The notes under the pieces are model-generated. The model worked only from the letters and a program-made list of their open reading frames with translations, made no database searches and had not been told where the DNA came from. From Streptomyces sp. YIM 130001 (lineage in GTDB: Bacteria > Actinomycetota > Actinomycetes > Streptomycetales > Streptomycetaceae), in assembly GCF_003574445.1 (NCBI RefSeq), contig NZ_KZ984548.1, forward strand, positions 124,001 through 188,000: a DNA stretch of 64,000 bases, in the 5' to 3' direction. Every line of letters begins with the position of its first letter. The stretch's first letter is position 1. Both the position numbers and the translations under genes were made by a program. This document shows positions 48,683 through 64,000 of the stretch, piece by piece.

Positions 48683-49726
48683 CTAACCCGCCAGCCACCC
48701 GTCGATGTCCTTCAGCATCCCCTCGCGTACATCCGCGGGCGCCGCGGACCCGCGCACCGACTGCCGTGCCAGCTCGGCCAGTTCACCGTCGTCGAAGCCG
48801 CTGTGGGTACGGGCGATCTCGTACTGCTCCGCGAGCCGTGAGCCGAAGAGCAGCGGGTCGTCCGCACCGAGCGCCATCGGCACCCCGGCGTCGAAGAGCG
48901 TGCGCAGCGGTACGTCCTCGGGCTTCTCGTACACCCCGAGCGCCACATTGGAGGCAGGGCACACCTCGCAGGTGACCCCGCTGTCCGCGAGCTGCCGCAG
49001 CAGCCTCGGGTCCTCCGCGGCCCGCACCCCGTGCCCGATCCGGGACGCGTGCAGATCGTCCAGGCAGTCGCGGACCGAGGACGGTCCGTTCAGCTCGCCG
49101 CCGTGCGGAGCCGCGAGCAGCCCGCCCTCCCGTGCGATGGCGAAGGCCCGGTCGAAGTCCCGTGCCATACCGCGCCGTTCGTCGTTCGAGAGTCCGAAAC
49201 CGACGATGCCGCGGTCCGTGTACCGCACCGCGAGCCGGGCCAGCGTGCGCGCGTCCAGCGGGTGCTTCATCCGGTTCGCGGCCACCAGTACCCGGATTCC
49301 GAGCCCGGTCTCCCGCTGAGCCGTCTCCACCGCGTCCAGGATGACCTCGATCGTCGGGATCAGACCGCCCAGCCGCGGGGCGTACGAAGTGGGGTCGACC
49401 TGGATCTCGAGCCACCGCGACCCGTCCCTGATGTCCTCCTGCGCCGTCTCGCGCACCAGACGCTGGATGTCCTCCGGGGACCGCAGACAGGACCGGGCCA
49501 TGTCGTAGAGCCGCTGGAAGCGGAACCAGCCGCGCTCATCGGTGGCCCGCAGCTTCGGCGGTTCCCCGCCGGTGAGCGCATCGGGCAGGTGAACGCCGTA
49601 TTTGTCGGCCAGTTCGAGCAGCGTGCTGGGCCGCATCGATCCGGTGAAGTGCAGATGCAGATGGGCCTTGGGCAGCTCTCGCAGATCCCGGGACGCGGCC
49701 TCGCCGCCGACACGTACACGCTCCAT
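48683..49726 (-). CDS. Adenosine deaminase-family enzyme
   Basis: 347 residues. The metal and catalytic set is present: H24/H26 (HLHLHFTGS), H208 with E211 (PHGGE), H232 (IGHGV) and D289/D290 (GADDP). Compared with standard ADA, the motif has F-T-G-S for L-D-G-A, G in PHGGE for A, and GADDP for NTDDP. These variants are seen in a Streptomyces subgroup whose substrate may be adenosine or a related aminopurine nucleoside. It is expected in the cytosol. ATG start; six bp from the convergent LysR stop. Confidence 0.85.
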   Translation of the reverse strand: MERVRVGGEAASRDLRELPKAHLHLHFTGSMRPSTLLELADKYGVHLPDALTGGEPPKLRATDERGWFRFQRLYDMARSCLRSPEDIQRLVRETAQEDIRDGSRWLEIQVDPTSYAPRLGGLIPTIEVILDAVETAQRETGLGIRVLVAANRMKHPLDARTLARLAVRYTDRGIVGFGLSNDERRGMARDFDRAFAIAREGGLLAAPHGGELNGPSSVRDCLDDLHASRIGHGVRAAEDPRLLRQLADSGVTCEVCPASNVALGVYEKPEDVPLRTLFDAGVPMALGADDPLLFGSRLAEQYEIARTHSGFDDGELAELARQSVRGSAAPADVREGMLKDIDGWLAG

Positions 49727-49800
49727 CCCAAGATCCTGCCGTACGCACCGCCCCTCCCGGTACCCGCTTTCGTTTCTGGAGCTGTGCGGAGTACGACCCG

Positions 49801-49840
49801 AACGAAGAAACGGGCGCCCGGGCAGACCCCGGACGCCCGT
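49801..49840 (-). terminator. Terminator after aspC
   Basis: Read on the minus strand, a 13-base stem (49810–49822 with 49828–49840, one mismatch) is followed by TTCTTCGTTC. Confidence 0.8.
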
Positions 49841-49855
49841 CGAAGCGGCGACGCG

Positions 49856-51082
49856 TCAGCTCTTCGCCTCCGCGAGCAGCTTCTGGATCCGGGACACACC
49901 CTCGACCAGGTCCTCGTCCCCGAGCGCGTACGACAGACGCAGGTAACCGGGCGTCCCGAAGGCCTCGCCCGGCACGACCGCGACCTCCACCTCGTCCAGG
50001 ATCAGCGCGGCGAGCTCCACCGTGGTGGCGGGCCGCTTGCCGCGGATCTCCTTGCCGAGCAGGTCCTTGACCGAGGGGTACGCGTAGAACGCGCCCTCGG
50101 GCTCGGGGCAGAGCACCCCGTCGATCTCGTTCAGCATCCGCACGATCGTCCTGCGGCGCCGGTCGAAGGCGGTCCGCATCTCCGCGACGGCGGTCAGGTC
50201 ACCGGACACCGCGGCGATGGCAGCGGCCTGCGCGACGTTGCTCACGTTGGAGGTGGCGTGCGACTGCAGGTTGGACGCGGCCTTGATGACGTCCTTCGGG
50301 GCGATCACCCAGCCCACCCGCCAACCGGTCATCGCGTACGTCTTGGCGACGCCGTTGACCACGATGCACTTGTCGCGCAGCTCGGGGACGACGACGGGCA
50401 GCGAGCTGAACTCGGCGTCTCCGTAGACGAGGTGCTCGTAGATCTCGTCGGTGAGCACCCACAGACCCTTGCCGGCGGCCCAGCGGCCGATCTCCTCGAC
50501 CTGCTCGCGGGTGTAGACCGCGCCGGTCGGGTTCGACGGGGAGACGAAGAGGAGCACCTTCGTGTTCTCGGTGACGGCGGCCTCGAGCTGCTCGACCGAT
50601 ACGCGGTAACCGGTCGTCTCGTCGGCGGTCACGTAGACCGGCACACCGCCCGCGAGCTGGATGGACTCCGGGTAGGTGGTCCAGTACGGGGTCGGCACGA
50701 CGACCTCGTCGCCCGGGTCGAGGATCGTCGCGAAGGCCTCGTAGATCGCCTGCTTGCCACCGTTGGTGACGAGCACGTTGGCCGCCTCCACCTCGTAGCC
50801 GGAGTCGCGCAGCGTCTTCGCGGCGATCGCGGCCTTGAGCTCGGGGAGCCCGCCGGCGGGCGTGTACCGGTGGTACTTGGGGTTCTTGCAGGCCTCGATC
50901 GCGGCTTCGACGATGTAGTCGGGAGTCGGGAAGTCCGGCTCGCCCGCGCCGAATCCGATCACCGGACGCCCGGCGGCCTTGAGGGCCTTGGCCTTGGCGT
51001 CGACGGCGAGGGTGGCGGACTCGGAGATCGCGCCGATGCGGGCGGAGATCCGGCGTTCGGTGGGAGGAGTTGCAGGGCTCAT
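49856..51082 (-). CDS. aspC: Aspartate aminotransferase, class Ib PLP enzyme
   Basis: 408 residues of fold-type [20 protein letters not shown] near 43, [25 protein letters not shown], the Asp-Tyr pair in [11 protein letters not shown], and the Schiff-base K247 in [16 protein letters not shown]; the substrate-binding Arg lies in GYLRLSYAL. It transfers amino groups between aspartate and 2-oxoglutarate. The start at 51082 gives [11 protein letters not shown]; an ATG nine bases earlier is possible. Confidence 0.92.
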   Translation of the reverse strand: MSPATPPTERRISARIGAISESATLAVDAKAKALKAAGRPVIGFGAGEPDFPTPDYIVEAAIEACKNPKYHRYTPAGGLPELKAAIAAKTLRDSGYEVEAANVLVTNGGKQAIYEAFATILDPGDEVVVPTPYWTTYPESIQLAGGVPVYVTADETTGYRVSVEQLEAAVTENTKVLLFVSPSNPTGAVYTREQVEEIGRWAAGKGLWVLTDEIYEHLVYGDAEFSSLPVVVPELRDKCIVVNGVAKTYAMTGWRVGWVIAPKDVIKAASNLQSHATSNVSNVAQAAAIAAVSGDLTAVAEMRTAFDRRRRTIVRMLNEIDGVLCPEPEGAFYAYPSVKDLLGKEIRGKRPATTVELAALILDEVEVAVVPGEAFGTPGYLRLSYALGDEDLVEGVSRIQKLLAEAKS

Positions 51083-51264
51083 GGGCCCCATCGTTCCAGA
51101 CCCCCGGTCCACGCGGCACCGGGGTTTGGAGGACCGCCCGGTCCCTTTCTGTTCGACGCCGGGGCGCAGACCACGTATGCTCTTCCCTCGTTGGCCTTCA
51201 GCGCCCGCACTCACTCCGCGCACTCGGTGCACTGGATCGGATGCGGTACGTTGGGGGAAATCAA

Positions 51265-51337
51265 AGGGTCGTAGCTCAATTGGTAGAGCACTGGTCTCCA
51301 AAACCAGCGGTTGGGGGTTCAAGTCCCTCCGGCCCTG
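51265..51337 (+). tRNA. tRNA-Trp (CCA)
   Basis: 73 bases. Acceptor AGGGTCG/CGGCCCT, D arm AGCTCAATTGGTAGAGC, anticodon stem CTGGT/ACCAG with loop CTCCAAA, T arm GGGGGTTCAAGTCCCTC. No encoded CCA. It sits before secE, as commonly seen in bacteria. Confidence 0.97.
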
Positions 51338-51446
51338 CTTCACACACCTTTTCGCCAGGATGTGTGCGCATGTACGTACTGCAATGCACCGCCGTGCGGC
51401 TCAACCGGGCGCGGCACGGCCACGACCCGGAATCAGGTGAGGACGA

Positions 51447-51734
51447 GTGACGGACGCCGTGGGCTCGATCGATACGCCTGACGCCCCGGACGAGACAGAC
51501 GAGTCCAAGAAGAAGGCGCGCAAGGGCGGCAAGCGCGGCAAGAAGGGCCCCTTCGGGCGCCTGGCCCTCTTCTACCGCCAGATCGTCGCGGAGCTCCGCA
51601 AGGTCGTCTGGCCGACTCGCAGCCAGCTCACGACGTACACCTCAGTGGTGATTGTCTTCGTTGTCATCATGATCGCGCTGGTGACCGTGATTGACTATGG
51701 CTTCTCGGAAGTCGTCAAGTACGTCTTCGGTTAA
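51447..51734 (+). CDS. secE: Preprotein translocase subunit SecE
   Basis: 95 residues with an N-terminal acidic then Lys-rich stretch, the amphipathic helix FYRQIVAELRKVVWPTRSQL and a single transmembrane helix (about 65–90, VVIVFVVIMIALVTVIDYGF). It clamps SecY in the Sec channel. GTG start with AGGTGAGGA upstream; followed by nusG after 78 bp. Confidence 0.95.
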   Translation: MTDAVGSIDTPDAPDETDESKKKARKGGKRGKKGPFGRLALFYRQIVAELRKVVWPTRSQLTTYTSVVIVFVVIMIALVTVIDYGFSEVVKYVFG

Positions 51735-51812
51735 CAGCCGAGCGAAGGGCGCCGGATCCGGCGCCCGCTTTCGCGCGTTCCACCCCTCTGTATCCAGGAA
51801 GAAGCAGCCACC

Positions 51813-52697
51813 GTGTCTGACCCGAACCTGAACGACGCCATCGAGCCTCGCGGGGATGCTGTCGAGTCCGCCGAGGACGAGCTGGACATCGTCGAGGCGG
51901 CTGACTCCGAGGACCCGGACCAGGCCGAGGCTGCCGACATCGCTGCCGGCGAAGCCGCGGAGGACGCGGCCGTGCACGTCGAGGCGGACGCCGAGGCGGT
52001 CGCGGAGACCGCCGAGGACGAGGCAGCCGTCGAGGCCGAAGCACTCGAGGAAGCGGAAGCCGTCGAGGAGGCCGAGCCGGTCGACCCGATCGCTTCCCTG
52101 CGGGAAGAACTGCGCACGCTGCCCGGCGAGTGGTACGTCATCCACACCTACGCCGGCTACGAGAACCGCGTGAAGACCAACCTCGAGCAGCGCGCCGTCT
52201 CGCTGAACGTCGAGGACTTCATCTTCCAGGCCGAGGTGCCGCAGGAAGAGGTCGCGCAGATCAAGAACGGCGAGCGCAAGACCGTCCGGCAGAACAAGCT
52301 CCCGGGCTACGTCCTGGTCCGCATGGACCTGACGAACGAGTCCTGGGGCGTCGTCCGTAACACCCCCGGCGTCACCGGCTTCGTGGGCAACGCCTACGAC
52401 CCGTACCCGCTGACCCTGGACGAGATCGTCAAGATGCTGGCCCCGGAGGCCGAGGAGAAGGCCGCCCGCGAGGCGGCCGAGGCCGAGGGCAAGCCGGCAC
52501 CGTCCCGCAAGGTCGAGGTCCAGGTTCTGGACTTCGAGGTGGGCGACTCGGTCACCGTCACCGACGGCCCGTTCGCGACGCTGCAGGCCACGATCAACGA
52601 GATCAACGCCGACTCGAAGAAGGTCAAGGGCCTCGTCGAGATCTTCGGCCGCGAGACCCCGGTCGAGCTCAGCTTCGACCAGATCCAGAAGAACTGA
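51813..52697 (+). CDS. nusG: Transcription termination/antitermination factor NusG
   Basis: 294 residues. The first 95 are an acidic Ala/Glu/Asp-rich head, longer than in E. coli but usual in actinomycetes. The NGN domain begins [24 protein letters not shown] (about 105) and the C-terminal KOW domain includes [24 protein letters not shown] and [11 protein letters not shown]. It binds RNA polymerase and links it to Rho or ribosomes. GTG start with CAGGAAGAAG upstream. Confidence 0.95.
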   Translation: MSDPNLNDAIEPRGDAVESAEDELDIVEAADSEDPDQAEAADIAAGEAAEDAAVHVEADAEAVAETAEDEAAVEAEALEEAEAVEEAEPVDPIASLREELRTLPGEWYVIHTYAGYENRVKTNLEQRAVSLNVEDFIFQAEVPQEEVAQIKNGERKTVRQNKLPGYVLVRMDLTNESWGVVRNTPGVTGFVGNAYDPYPLTLDEIVKMLAPEAEEKAAREAAEAEGKPAPSRKVEVQVLDFEVGDSVTVTDGPFATLQATINEINADSKKVKGLVEIFGRETPVELSFDQIQKN

Positions 52698-52746
52698 CGG
52701 ACCGTTCGTCGGTCCCCCGGTTCGTACGGAACACAAAGCCTCCGAA

Positions 52747-52791
52747 CAGGTCAGAACGGCTGCTGAAGCCGTTCTGACCTGCTCGGTTTTT
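52747..52791 (+). terminator. Rho-independent terminator after nusG
   Basis: A perfect 15-bp stem (52747–52761 with 52767–52781), loop GCTGA, and a CTCGGTTTTT tail. It separates secE-nusG from rplKA. Confidence 0.93.
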
Positions 52792-52827
52792 GGCCGCACA
52801 TGGATACCCGTTATCGTTGTGCGGTAT

Positions 52828-52855
52828 GCCTCGATCCGATGTGTCGGATCGAGGC
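52828..52855 (+). promoter_or_regulatory. Hairpin in the rplK leader
   Basis: GCCTCGATCCGA (52828–52839) and TCGGATCGAGGC (52844–52855) form a perfect 12-bp stem with loop TGTG, 32 bases before rplK. CTCTC (52863–52867) can also pair with the GAGAG of the ribosome site. It may be part of L1-mediated control of the L11 operon (inference). Confidence 0.55.
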
Positions 52856-52887
52856 GGATCACCTCTCACTAGGACCCGGAGAGAGCT

Positions 52888-53322
52888 ATGCCTCCCAAGA
52901 AGAAGAAGGTCACGGGGCTCATCAAGCTCCAGATCCAGGCCGGCGCGGCCAACCCGGCACCGCCGGTCGGCCCCGCGCTCGGTCAGCACGGCGTCAACAT
53001 CATGGAGTTCTGCAAGGCCTACAACGCCGCGACCGAGTCGCAGCGCGGTTGGGTCGTGCCGGTGGAGATCACGGTCTACGAGGACCGTTCCTTCACCTTC
53101 ATCACGAAGACCCCGCCGGCCGCCAAGATGATCCTCAAGGCCGCGGGCGTCCAGAAGGGCTCCGGCGAGCCGCACAAGACCAAGGTCGCCAAGGTCACCG
53201 AGGCGCAGATCCGCGAGATCGCGCAGACCAAGATGGAAGACCTGAACGCGAACGACCTCGAGTCGGCGTCGAAGATCATCGCCGGTACCGCTCGTTCCAT
53301 GGGCGTCACGGTCGAGGGCTGA
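52888..53322 (+). CDS. rplK: 50S ribosomal protein L11
   Basis: 144 residues, full length. [40 protein letters not shown] and [17 protein letters not shown] are the L11 signatures. L11 forms the GTPase-associated centre with 23S rRNA, is the thiostrepton contact site, and is required for RelA activation. ATG preceded by GGAGAGAG. Confidence 0.97.
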   Translation: MPPKKKKVTGLIKLQIQAGAANPAPPVGPALGQHGVNIMEFCKAYNAATESQRGWVVPVEITVYEDRSFTFITKTPPAAKMILKAAGVQKGSGEPHKTKVAKVTEAQIREIAQTKMEDLNANDLESASKIIAGTARSMGVTVEG

Positions 53323-53405
53323 CCTCCACCCCCGTCTGACCTGAAGTGGAAGGACCACGCGCTGGTCCGCACCACGACTCCACACCTGAGACTCCAGGAG
53401 TAGAA

Positions 53406-54128
53406 GTGAAGCGCAGCAAGACCCTCCGCGCTGCGGACGCCAAGATCGACCGGGACAAGCTCTACGCCCCGCTCGAGGCCGTCCGTCTCGCCAAGGAGAC
53501 CACCACGACCAAGTTCGACGGCACCGTCGAGATCGCCTTCCGCCTGGGTGTCGACCCGCGCAAGGCCGACCAGATGGTCCGTGGCACCGTGAACCTTCCG
53601 CACGGCACCGGCAAGACCGCCCGGGTCCTGGTCTTCGCGACCGGTGACCGTGCCGAGGCCGCGCGTGCCGCGGGCGCCGACATCGTCGGCGCCGACGAGC
53701 TCATCGACGAGGTGTCGAAGGGCCGGCTCGACTTCGACGCCGTCGTCGCCACCCCGGACCTCATGGGCAAGGTCGGCCGCCTCGGCCGCGTGCTCGGTCC
53801 CCGTGGCCTGATGCCGAACCCGAAGACCGGCACCGTCACCCCCGATGTCACCAAGGCTGTGAACGACATCAAGGGCGGCAAGATCGAGTTCCGCGTGGAC
53901 AAGCACTCCAACCTGCACTTCATCATCGGCAAGGTGTCCTTCGACGACGCCAAGCTGGTGGAGAACTACAGTGCCGCGCTGGAGGAGATCCTGCGTCTCA
54001 AGCCGTCCGCGGCGAAGGGCCGTTACATCAAGAAGGCCGCCCTCTCGACCACGATGGGCCCCGGCATTCAGCTCGACCCGAACCGCACCCGCAACCTCCT
54101 CACCGAGGAGGACCCGGCCGCCGTCTGA
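53406..54128 (+). CDS. rplA: 50S ribosomal protein L1
   Basis: 240 residues. [19 protein letters not shown] at the start and [22 protein letters not shown] in the second domain are the L1 marks. It forms the L1 stalk and represses its own operon in other bacteria by binding the mRNA leader. GTG with CAGGAG upstream; 83 bp after rplK. Confidence 0.97.
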   Translation: MKRSKTLRAADAKIDRDKLYAPLEAVRLAKETTTTKFDGTVEIAFRLGVDPRKADQMVRGTVNLPHGTGKTARVLVFATGDRAEAARAAGADIVGADELIDEVSKGRLDFDAVVATPDLMGKVGRLGRVLGPRGLMPNPKTGTVTPDVTKAVNDIKGGKIEFRVDKHSNLHFIIGKVSFDDAKLVENYSAALEEILRLKPSAAKGRYIKKAALSTTMGPGIQLDPNRTRNLLTEEDPAAV

Positions 54129-54172
54129 CCCCCCGGGTCGATGAACGGCCGCGGAGCGTACGCGCTTTGCAC

Positions 54173-54214
54173 ACGAGCCCCGCAACCTTACGAGGTGCGG
54201 GGCTCGTCCCTTTT
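54173..54214 (+). terminator. Terminator after rplA
   Basis: A stem of 15 pairs with a one-base bulge (54173–54188 with 54193–54207), loop TACG, then CCCTTTT. Confidence 0.9.
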
Positions 54215-54260
54215 CACGTACGTTGCTGCCGACACTTGTATGAAGACTGGGGTGGGAACT

Positions 54261-55178
54261 ATGACCAACAGGGCTCTGCGACGCGCCTGCGTATCGCTGG
54301 TGGCTGCGGCCGCTCTGACGGGCGTCGCCGCCTGTGGCGGCTCTTCGGACGGTGACGGCGGTTCCTCGGCCAAGGGTGGGGACAAGGGGAGCAGCGGGAA
54401 GAAGGAGGGCGGCGGCTTCAGCCCGCTCGCCGCCCTGCGGACCGTCGCGGACACGACCGACAAGGCCGAGTCGTCGAAGATCGAGGGCACCACGGTCATG
54501 GGCAGCCAGATGTCCATGAAGATGAACGGTGCGATGTCCTGGAACAAGGGCGTGGTCGGCGACATGAAGGTCAACTTCACCGGCGGCGCGATGGCGCAGC
54601 AGATGAAGCAGCTCGGCGGTTCGTCGATCGACTACCGGTACCTGCCGGACGCCTACTACGCGAACATGGGGGACGAGTTCGCGAAGCAGGCAGGCGGCAA
54701 GCACTGGATCAAGTACGACTACGAGACGCTGGCCCAGATGGCAGGCGCCTCGGGAGAGTACCTCAAGGACCAGATGGAGAACACGACACCGAACCAGTCG
54801 GTGAAGATGCTCCTGGCCTCAGGTGACGTCAAGAAGGTCGGCGACGAGAAGGTCCGTGGCGTCGACGCCACCCACTACTCGGGCACCGTCGACGTGGCCG
54901 ACCTCGCGGGCAAGAGCTCGGACCTGGACGCCAAGCAGCTGTCCGCACTGAAGAAGCAGCTCGACCAGGCCGGCCTCAAGACCGAGAAGGTCGACATCTG
55001 GGTCGACGACGAGGACCTCCTGGTGAAGAAGACCGAGAAGGGCGAGACCAAGGACGGCACCTTCTCGTCCACGGTCTTCTACTCGGACTACGGCACCGAG
55101 GTGGACACGACCGAGCCGTCGGCCGGGGACACCATGGACTTCAAGGAGCTCGTGAAGCAGCAGCAGCCGCAGTCGTAG
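54261..55178 (+). CDS. LppX/LprG-like lipoprotein of unknown function
   Basis: 305 residues with a lipoprotein signal: positive head (NRALRRA), hydrophobic core and lipobox VAAC, with C25 as the acylated residue. A Gly/Ser/Lys linker is followed by an extracytoplasmic domain like the LolA/LppX fold (DTTDKAESSKIEGTTVMG, later KKVGDEKVRGVDATHYSGTVDVADL). It is anchored on the outer face of the membrane. The gene lies between rplA and rplJ with its own terminator upstream, so it is an independent insertion in the ribosomal block. ATG at 54261 after GGTGGGAA. Confidence 0.85.
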   Translation: MTNRALRRACVSLVAAAALTGVAACGGSSDGDGGSSAKGGDKGSSGKKEGGGFSPLAALRTVADTTDKAESSKIEGTTVMGSQMSMKMNGAMSWNKGVVGDMKVNFTGGAMAQQMKQLGGSSIDYRYLPDAYYANMGDEFAKQAGGKHWIKYDYETLAQMAGASGEYLKDQMENTTPNQSVKMLLASGDVKKVGDEKVRGVDATHYSGTVDVADLAGKSSDLDAKQLSALKKQLDQAGLKTEKVDIWVDDEDLLVKKTEKGETKDGTFSSTVFYSDYGTEVDTTEPSAGDTMDFKELVKQQQPQS

Positions 55179-55230
55179 CAGCTGTCCTGACGCCCGGTAC
55201 CGGCCCTCGCGGGGTCCGGTGCCGGGCGAT

Positions 55231-55260
55231 TTGCTCGACGTGGACGCGTTCGCGTACTCT
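55231..55260 (+). promoter_or_regulatory. rplJL promoter
   Basis: TTGCTC (55231–55236) and TACTCT (55255–55260) are 18 bp apart. The predicted start near 55267 coincides with the 5' end of the L10 leader. Confidence 0.72.
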
Positions 55261-55265
55261 TCCCG

Positions 55266-55420
55266 AGAAGCCAAAGACCGCTGGTTGTTGCTGTGTGCCT
55301 GTAGGTACGCGGTGGCCGAAGGATCCGCTGAATGCGGACGGCCCGCGCAGGTGACTGTGGAAGTGCTCCCGGACTGTGTCCGGTAGAGCTCAGCCCCGTG
55401 CGCCTTCGCTCGGGGCGTTT
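55266..55420 (+). ncRNA. L10 (rplJ) ribosomal-protein leader
   Basis: The stretch from GCCAAAGACCGCTGG (about 55270) through GCCTGTAGG and the paired CCGCTGAATGCGG to CGCGCAGGTGA is the actinobacterial L10-leader pattern, by which L10(L12)4 represses rplJL. It is followed by GCCCCG (55393–55398) / CGGGGC (55411–55416) and a T-rich stretch (GTTTCGCTTT) that could act as an attenuator. The whole leader up to rplJ is about 280 bases with no gene. Confidence 0.78.
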
Positions 55421-55549
55421 CGCTTTGTACAGGCTGTTTTCAGACTGTGCTCCAGTCCCTTCCTCGTGTGCCTGATGCAGGCGGTCCGGCGAACGCGGCT
55501 GATCGAAAGGTCAGTCGAGGATCATCACCCCGGAAGGAGGCCGAGGCTC

Positions 55550-56077
55550 ATGGCGACGTCCGACAAGGTCGCAGCCGTCGACGAGATCACTGGAAAGCTC
55601 CGTGACTCCAACGCGACTGTCATCACTTCGTACACCGGACTGTCCGTTGCACAGCTCCGGCAGCTGCGTCGTTCTCTCGGTGAGGACGCTCAGTACCGTG
55701 TGGTGAAGAACACGCTGACCAAGATCGCGGCCAAGGAGGCCGGGGTCGAGCTGGACGAGCACCTCAGTGGCTCGACGGCTGTCGCCTTCGTGACCGGTGA
55801 CCCGGTCACGGCTGCGAAGGGTCTCCGTGACTTCGCCAAGGACAACCCCGCTCTCGTCATCAAGGGCGGCGTCCTTGACGGCAAGACGATGTCTGCCGAC
55901 GAGTTCAAGAAGCTCGCGGACCTCGAGTCCCGCGAGGTTCTGCTCAGCAAGCTGGCGGGCGCCATGAAGGGCAAGCAGTCTTCGGCTGCCGCGCTCTTCC
56001 AGGCGCTTCCCTCGAAGTTCGTCCGCACCGCGGAGGCGCTTCGTGCCAAGCAGGCCGAGCAGGGCGGTGCCGAGTAA
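55550..56077 (+). CDS. rplJ: 50S ribosomal protein L10
   Basis: 175 residues. [42 protein letters not shown] and [12 protein letters not shown] are L10 signatures; the C-terminal helix (about 135–170) binds L7/L12 dimers. ATG preceded by GGAAGGAGG. The open frame extends upstream but has no start signal there. Confidence 0.97.
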   Translation: MATSDKVAAVDEITGKLRDSNATVITSYTGLSVAQLRQLRRSLGEDAQYRVVKNTLTKIAAKEAGVELDEHLSGSTAVAFVTGDPVTAAKGLRDFAKDNPALVIKGGVLDGKTMSADEFKKLADLESREVLLSKLAGAMKGKQSSAAALFQALPSKFVRTAEALRAKQAEQGGAE

Positions 56078-56201
56078 TTCGGCTCGCGTAATGGCAGCCC
56101 GTGTCCAGGTACGCCTGGGCGGGAGGCCGCAGCGGGCCTGAACGTACGCCCGCCTCACATGTACACCCGGCACCAGCCGAATTAGTGGAAGGACCGCCAC
56201 C

Positions 56202-56585
56202 ATGGCGAAGCTCACCCAGGACGACCTGCTCGCGCAGTTCGAGGAGATGACCCTCATCGAGCTCTCCGAGTTCGTGAAGGCCTTCGAGGAGAAGTTCGAC
56301 GTCACCGCCGCCGCCCCGGCCGCCGTCGCCGTTGCGGGCCCGGGTGCCCCGGCCGCCGAAGAGGTTGTCGAGCAGGACGAGTTCGACGTCGTCCTCACCG
56401 GCGCCGGCGACAAGAAGATCCAGGTCATCAAGGTCGTGCGTGAGCTGACCTCGCTGGGTCTGAAGGAGGCCAAGGACCTCGTCGACGGCACCCCGAAGCC
56501 GGTCCTCGAGAAGGTCGCCAAGGACGCCGCGGACAAGGCCAAGGAGTCCCTCGAGGGCGCCGGCGCCACCGTCGAGGTCAAGTGA
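56202..56585 (+). CDS. rplL: 50S ribosomal protein L7/L12
   Basis: 127 residues: N-terminal dimer domain (1–33), an Ala/Pro/Val hinge (34–55), and the C-terminal domain with [42 protein letters not shown], which recruits elongation-factor GTPases. ATG with GGAAGGA upstream; it shares the rplJ transcript. Confidence 0.97.
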   Translation: MAKLTQDDLLAQFEEMTLIELSEFVKAFEEKFDVTAAAPAAVAVAGPGAPAAEEVVEQDEFDVVLTGAGDKKIQVIKVVRELTSLGLKEAKDLVDGTPKPVLEKVAKDAADKAKESLEGAGATVEVK

Positions 56586-56646
56586 CCCACGGAGTCTGCT
56601 GACTCCTCGCGCGAAACCGCGCATCGCGCTGTAACGCGCAAGCACT

Positions 56647-56680
56647 GAAGGGCGATCACCCATATGGGTGGTCGCCCTTC
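56647..56680 (+). terminator. Hairpin after rplL
   Basis: A 15-base stem with one G·U pair (56647–56661 with 56666–56680), loop ATAT; weak T-tract. Partial read-through into rpoB is possible. Confidence 0.75.
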
Positions 56681-56976
56681 GGCGTCCTTGGGGAGGCTGC
56701 CTTGCGTGGCGGTTGCGGCCGAGTATGGTGATCTTGGTTGTGCCCAGACCCGGTCCGGTGGCGATCACAAGGGCTCGGATTTGGACTGGGGGGCCTTGAC
56801 GAACCGCACGCGGCGCGCAATTCTCAGGACGCGTCGTCACATCGATCCGTATCCGAGGCATGGATCGGTGGCGAAGAGGGCAGTGTGGATATGGCGCCGA
56901 ACGGCGAGGGGTCGGCCGAAGGTGTTGATAACGGCGGGATGCCGAGGATGTCGTGGGTCTTGAAAAATACCCGCTC

Positions 56977-57005
56977 TGGACATCAGTGGGCCAAGTGGCT
57001 ACACT
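56977..57005 (+). promoter_or_regulatory. rpoB promoter
   Basis: TGGACA (56977–56982), 17-bp spacer, TACACT (57000–57005): a good vegetative promoter, giving a start near 57012. Confidence 0.8.
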
Positions 57006-57166
57006 GACCCTTTGCGCTGCCTGTTAGCTGCCCCCTGCCCGTCACCAGGGGCAAGCCCTCGCATGAGCCATCGCCGATCGACATCCCTGAGGTGGGAGTT
57101 CTTGGCGTCGGCTTTTGTGGGACCGGCACGCGCGTAGTGAGTCCGAGCCCTCGGAAGGACCCCCTC

Positions 57167-60649
<3,483 letters not shown>

Positions 60650-60656
60650 CGGGTCT

Positions 60657-60687
60657 GGTCGGGGCCTCTCCCTGAGAGGCCCCGACC
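60657..60687 (+). other. Hairpin between rpoB and rpoC
   Basis: GGTCGGGGCCTCTC (60657–60670) and GAGAGGCCCCGACC (60674–60687) form a perfect 14-bp stem with a three-base loop, seven bases after the rpoB stop. No T-tract follows, so it may be a processing or partial termination site. Confidence 0.75.
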
Positions 60688-60777
60688 CCGCCCCGGACCC
60701 GTACAGACCATGATTTAGCGCCCTTTCGCTCGCTGAGTGCGAGGGGCACGACCCCCGAAAGAGGGATTGACGACAAA

Positions 60778-64000
<3,223 letters not shown>

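Larger units (their letters stand above)
56586..57166. other. rplL–rpoB intergenic region
   Basis: 581 bp without a gene. It holds the rplL terminator, the rpoB promoter and a leader of about 155 bases. GCCCCCTG (57030–57037) can pair with CAGGGGC (57046–57052) in that leader. Confidence 0.6.

Noticed and set aside
49031..51274. A 747-codon plus-strand open frame over the deaminase and aspC genes
   Set aside because: Shadow of two well-identified minus-strand genes; it also crosses their intergenic terminator.
57092..57166. Extended rpoB N-terminus from 57092
   Set aside because: No ribosome site there, whereas GGAAGGA precedes the TTG at 57167 and the product then has the expected RpoB start.

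Overview
This window is a piece of a high-GC actinobacterial chromosome, almost certainly a Streptomyces core region. The evidence is codon bias with G/C in nearly every third position, frequent GTG/TTG starts, and the rplKA–rplJL–rpoBC order. It also carries a duplicated, incomplete nuo operon and a set of paralogous DUF-type lipoproteins and regulators. From memory, the gene order resembles the S. coelicolor interval around SCO4581–SCO4655; I could not run a comparison.

Layout. 1–13,200: the start of a CocE-type hydrolase, a POT peptide transporter, a long-chain polyprenyl diphosphate synthase (menaquinone side chain), a LolA-like exported protein, an ABC exporter pair, a secreted M28 aminopeptidase, a TetX-like flavoprotein, a VOC protein facing a CGNR/SRPBCC fusion, RarD, and a QorB/HxlR redox pair. 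13,200–20,600 (minus strand): korB/korA (2-oxoacid:ferredoxin oxidoreductase), one NarL-type response regulator and two tandem paralogous histidine kinases. 20,700–31,300 (plus strand): a tightly overlapped nuoABCHIJKLMN operon with no nuoD, E, F or G. 31,500–37,300: htpX, yccF and glsB-like membrane genes, then a TetR gene with a large MMPL transporter that carries a C-terminal string of carboxypeptidase-regulatory-like domains. 37,400–47,800: YajQ, tRNA-Tyr, an SDR, a probably inactive amidohydrolase, tRNA-Thr, tRNA-Met, rpmG, a HadAB-like dehydratase pair, TetR plus DHA2 efflux pump, murB, SDR/TetR, DoxX and LysR. 48,700–64,000: an adenosine-deaminase-family enzyme, aspC, tRNA-Trp, secE-nusG, rplKA, a lipoprotein, rplJL, and rpoB with the first part of rpoC.

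How the genes fit together. The right end is the translation/transcription core. It is divided into separate units by clear hairpin terminators after nusG, rplA and rplL, with an L10 leader before rplJ. The centre is an energy-metabolism block: a ferredoxin-reducing oxidoreductase (korAB) next to a complex-I-like membrane module that lacks the NADH-oxidising part and the 49-kDa NuoD subunit, separated by a kinase/kinase/regulator set. That module is the most unusual system in the window. The left and middle parts hold several regulator/target pairs with recognisable palindromic operators: two TetR/efflux pairs, TetR/SDR, HxlR/QorB and VOC/CGNR.
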